Below are positions 60,073 through 64,000 of a DNA stretch of 64,000 nucleotides, in pieces; within the stretch, counting starts at the first letter, position 1, and each line of letters opens with the position of its first letter. The notes below the pieces were generated by a model that was not told the DNA's origin, searched no databases, and worked only from the letters and a program-made list of their open reading frames with translations. Both the position numbers and the translations under genes were made by a program. The DNA comes from Siphonodentalium dalli (Eukaryota; Mollusca; Scaphopoda; Gadilida; Siphonodentaliidae), in contig CP136065.1 of the NCBI GenBank assembly GCA_032622095.1, positions 92,511,343-92,575,342 of the forward strand, written 5' to 3'.

Positions 60073-60326
60073 GGTGAATACCTGATATGGAACTAATAAA
60101 GAGCGTTTATGCAATTTGTGTGTGATTAGCCAGTAGCATTGTGCTGTCTTCTGTAACACAATCAGGCTCTTGCTTAGGTAATATATAGTAGGTCTTTATG
60201 ATAACATGCTGTTTACGCGATGGTCATGGTATATATGAACGGAACTATGCGTTTTAATGTTTTTCTGTTTACGGTGTTTGGAACAAATATGAATATTTTC
60301 GACAATTAAGGCCGCACGTGCCTTTA
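60073..60326 (-). mobile_element. MITE family A, left half only (reverse orientation)
   Basis: Matches the left ~250 bp of the family, reversed, ending GGCCGCACGTGCCTTTA at 60326 with the terminal TTAA altered to TTATA. It faces the complete copy at 59242, giving a potential long hairpin across 330 bp. Confidence 0.88.
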
Positions 60327-60961
60327 TAGAGATAGACGCAACTCGCAAAATCCACACTTTTTTGTTCTAAATCAGTCAGTTATACCCTCAAAACGATCGC
60401 AAAGCAAAGACCTAAGCAAAGCGCGAATTAAAATGTCCAGTTTGACGTCGCTCAAAAAGCGCGCCTGAAACGAAAACAGCGTCACGGTGAATCCAGCCAA
60501 CTCTGGTGCGTGACGTCACTTGGGGACACATGAGACACTGGCGAATACGTCTTCTCTGCTTACAATTTGGTGCTGTTGTTTGCGGGTTTTAATCGATTTG
60601 TGTGGAGATTGTTTTGATGATCAAACTCAGTTGGCAATCACTATGGATATGACGAACAAATATGTTGTCACTGGGCGCAGCCACACAAAGAATGGCATAT
60701 TGGATGTGATCAATTACCCTGAATTACCTGACAATATTAGTACCGGCATTGTCCGTCTTTCTGAGAAATATTGCGATTCTTGTGAAATAAACTATTTGTC
60801 ATCCGACGGTATTTTGAAATAAAACATTTTATATCTATAAGGAGGTCAATTGACTAGATGTTACCGTGACAGTTGCAAATATTTCTGGTGTGACTTTGTG
60901 CGGTATTGAAAACAAATATATTTATCTGGCTGGTCGGCTTGGAATTTGTTCTGTAAACCTT
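60327..60961 (+). other. GC-richer segment with a CRE-like site and an unassigned ORF
   Basis: A perfect TGACGTCA lies at 60511-60518, just upstream of an open frame at 60520-60822. Its latter part from Met 60643 (MDMTNKYVVTGRSHTKNGIL) looks coding in composition. It ends in TAA inside AAATAAAAC, a possible polyadenylation signal. No family recognised. Could be a small gene or a 3' exon. Confidence 0.3.
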
Positions 60962-62383
60962 GGAACATGCAAACGTCGCAATACCGACGAATCGAATTCA
61001 ATTCCAATTTAACTCGAGTTTAATTCTAAATTCGTCCGTTGAAACAAACGTAGAATTTAATTTAAGACGAATTTAAATTATTTTGTAAAAGGGCACAAAG
61101 CGTTCATGATTGAGGGTTTTCGTCAAAACGGCTGAAATAGTATACATATATATCAATGGAACGGTTATTCAAATAAAAACAATTTCTCTATATTATATAA
61201 ATTCTAAAACGTAAAATTTAGTGAGAAGATATGGCATTTGACATCCAAGCGACGAAAGACCCTTGTTAATATTAGAGATTTGATTTTATATGTGGTATTT
61301 TGCTCTGAACTTGTGAAAGTCTGAACGAAATCAGGTCCAGTTTATTTTAGAAACGAGAGCGTTCTGCCTTTTTAATTTTTAACAGTCGAATTCAACGCGG
61401 CCGGGATAACATTATACTGCGTCAGTATAGGCCTATATATATAACACCGCGTGATATTAAAAATAAACATGCATGGTGAACAGGGACGTATAGTTTGGGG
61501 GTTCCGTTGTGGAGGAGGGGGGGGGACTCATAACTTTGGATAATTCTATTTGCATCCGCCTCGGTTGTTCCCTCACATGCTTGGATGATATCCCATTCTG
61601 AATGGTTCCGAGTAGACTTGTGACCATGCACTGGGCGGACCATGGTTCTACTAGTGTAAGAAAAATTACAGATCTGAACCTGAAAATCCGATCATAGTTG
61701 GGCACGGTGTGAGAAAATTTTGAATTCTTAACATAAAAATCACAAACTCCTATAGTATTTATAGGCTGGCCTAATGCAAGCTTTCCACATGTTGGAAATT
61801 TCCGACCTGACACTCCCATTAAGGTTGGAAAATTGCCAACGGATGACTAATTAGCGGTTTTTGAGTGGCCACGGGGGTCATGAGGGACCAAGAAACTAGC
61901 TTCCCAAGTGTTTGAAATTTCCGACTGATGGCCATTTCAGTCAAACTTTTCAACAAAAGTAGGAAATTATGCAAATGTTGGCCTAAAAATAACAAATTCT
62001 CCACAAATCAATTGTTGGAAAATCAAATTATAAGAAAAATTTCAACCTATCGCTGGTGTGAAATTTCCAACTAATAATGTTGTTTCCAGTATATGAACCT
62101 TCAAACTGTTGAACATTTTACCAGCGACACCCCCACCCACCCACACAGTCGCCACTAATATCCAAACGTAATAACATTTTATTTAGTGCGTCTACTCGCA
62201 TTTATTTTGAAACAAACGTCGCACTTTTGTCGACTCGAATTAAAATACTGCCAAATTACGTCACGTTCGTTGGGTTTTTCCAGTTTCAGTTGGAATTCCC
62301 TCATTAGCATATTATTGTGCAGTTCGTTTGTATTTCTCCGATATATAAATTCGAGTCGACGGAGGTGCGACTTTTGTTTCAAA
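60962..62383. mobile_element. Non-autonomous TIR element, copy 2
   Basis: Direct copy of 14418-15749 with indels. The left end is GGAACATGCAAACGTCGC and the right end reads GGTGCGACTTTTGTTTC. Shared internal landmarks include GAAATCAGGTCCAG, AGGGACGTATAG with a G-run, GCACTGGGCGGACCATGG and the palindromic terminal module at 62207. Confidence 0.75.
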
Positions 62384-64000
62384 CAGATCTCAGACGTATC
62401 AACACGATTCGTGTTGCCTACACGCTTTCTTCGTCGGTAGTGCTTCCACTTCGCATTTATTTGAAACAAAACGTACTTTTGTCGACTCGAATTAAACAAA
62501 TTGTGAATGAGTCGGCGGTAGTGCTACGTTTGTTCTGGGGGGGGGGGTACAGTTTGGAAATGTTCAACACATAATTATGAGGTGTAAACTTGAGGTACCA
62601 TGCAGTAATTCAGTTGTGAAAATTATAATCTAAATGGCATTTGCCGTGACTATATAATATAGAATGGTATGTTTTACTAGTCCCAGGTATTTCGCAAACA
62701 TGGCGTTTGATATGCGGAAGGTGGACACAACCCACCCCAACGGAGACCCTCAAGTTGATGTTGAACCCTGTCTGTGTTGGATAGACTGAATGTGCCAGGT
62801 AATATCATTAGGCGGACTAGTTGAGATATACTTTAATGAGACTCAATAAAGCAAATTTGGTACAGTATTGTATGTGAGATCAACTATATATACTAATAAA
62901 ACTCAAGTTTGTTTGTTTGTTTGGGCTATAGGCGACCAAACAGCTGGACCAGTCGGATATTTCTACATTTGACCCAGGATATCTTATTAGATAGGTCTGT
63001 TGACCTCAGATGTCTTAAAAGGGCATTAATTGAACTAAATAATTAATTATATAGTTAAAATGGAAGTTGGTCGTTGGATATCATTGGTTCACAGCGCCAA
63101 ATTTACACGATGAGTCTCATGGGATAGGTCCCGTTTACATCTGACAGGCAACATAAATGGGCACCAATAAACAAATATGGGTAATAAAGAGCGTTCCTTA
63201 TCAGCTTAGACAATATGTAGGAATATTGCTGCACATGTGTCACCTCACCTGGAGAATATCATGGGATAGGTGCCTTTGACTCATATGGGATATAAAGAGC
63301 GTTCCGTATAAGCGTATACAATATATAGTGATGGTGCATAAGGGCAGTGCATGTTAAGAGCAGATAAGCGTGTTACAAGCCAGTGTCCTGAAACTTGGAG
63401 GAATGGCAACAAAGATATCCACCAGTTGTTTGGTTCAAAAAATGTTCTCAACACGTACAAGTGCCACAAGTTGTTACTATATGACTGGCAATTACTATTT
63501 CTACAAACCGAGTTGAAATTGGTGGGATAAAAGATAATATAATAAATTTTGACTAAATAACTCAAGAAACTTAAATGTTTAGCATGTGGTTGGAGGATTT
63601 GTGTGGGGGTTCAGCTCGAAATTTCTATATTTGTCCTACATGCCCACCCCCTCATTTGAACCCACCCTCCTTTCAAACTGTTGTGAAATTCCACCCTGAC
63701 AAAATATTGATCGAAAGCAATAAATTAATAATAATGGATATTCTGTTTATAGTGCTTAATGACACAAGTCTATCAGCTGTTGCAGTTACAGTATTACCGA
63801 AATTATTGAGCAATGCCAAGTTTAGGCCATGGTTAATAAAGTTTATGTTTTATAGCATCATCCAGGATTCTGAGAATTAAATGCGAAATGAGGGGATTTT
63901 TCATTATTAATTATATTCCTGATGGGTTTCTGACATTACTTACTGGTGTATATAGTACAATGTAATTATAACATAAACATTAACACCAATCTTGTTTATA
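62384..64000. other. Terminal region, short repeats only
   Basis: 62461-62535 is a shortened palindromic relative of the 15575 module. At about 63110-63310 a ~110-bp segment with CATGGGATAGGT and TAAAGAGCGTTCC occurs twice. The open frame at 63575-63880 has no recognised motif. Confidence 0.5.

Overview
This is a stretch of an animal (metazoan) nuclear genome, most likely a marine invertebrate. It is AT-rich, contains spliced genes with GT-AG boundaries, and is dominated by transposable-element debris: non-LTR, Penelope-like and PIF/Harbinger remnants, a tRNA-derived SINE with a perfect target-site duplication, and many palindromic MITEs. The SINE body and the dispersed repeats ending in ACGGACGGACGCAC look like lophotrochozoan (mollusc-like) repeats, but that is recollection, not a search. 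No bacterial operons, tRNA or rRNA genes were seen.

Layout. 1-4.5 kb: nested DNA-transposon termini, a TA microsatellite and a SINE at 2537-2825. 4.5-8.05 kb: a 3.5 kb array of 72-bp units with higher-order structure, open in frames on both strands but not a credible gene. 8.3-10.8 kb: a decayed copy of an uncharacterised, transposase-like coiled-coil protein. 11-18.2 kb: dispersed and tandem repeats and a 1.33 kb TIR element. 20.7-21.6 kb: a TatD-type nuclease gene (minus strand) with all metal-ligand motifs, one homopolymer frameshift and a G22 tract. 22-24.6 kb: repeats and tandem arrays. 24.6-27.9 kb: a second, diverged copy of the protein seen at 8.3-10.8 kb, on the minus strand, with a Tudor-like C-terminal segment. 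30.5-36.2 kb: non-LTR, Penelope-like and PIF/Harbinger remnants. 39.9-42.8 kb: a zinc-knuckle ORF1 remnant abutting a 2.2 kb long-TIR element. 44.9-45.2 kb: first exon of a secreted PAN/apple-like protein. 45.8-53.3 kb: a GTTGGC palindromic array and a dense run of foldback elements and local duplications. 53.7-58.4 kb: at least five exons of a split minus-strand gene (acidic linker, coiled coil, DUF4806-like C-terminal region) whose introns are full of MITEs. 59-62.4 kb: TTAA-flanked MITEs in inverted orientation and the second copy of the 1.33 kb TIR element.

Three TTAA-flanked MITE families are visible. Family A is exactly 502 bp in its two complete copies, family B is a foldback of roughly 150-350 bp, and family C is a 351-bp hairpin. 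TTAA duplication suggests mobilisation by piggyBac- or Kolobok-type transposases, but no such transposase is encoded here. The most interesting coding material is the duplicated uncharacterised family (8.3 and 24.6 kb) and the split gene at 53.7-58.4 kb.
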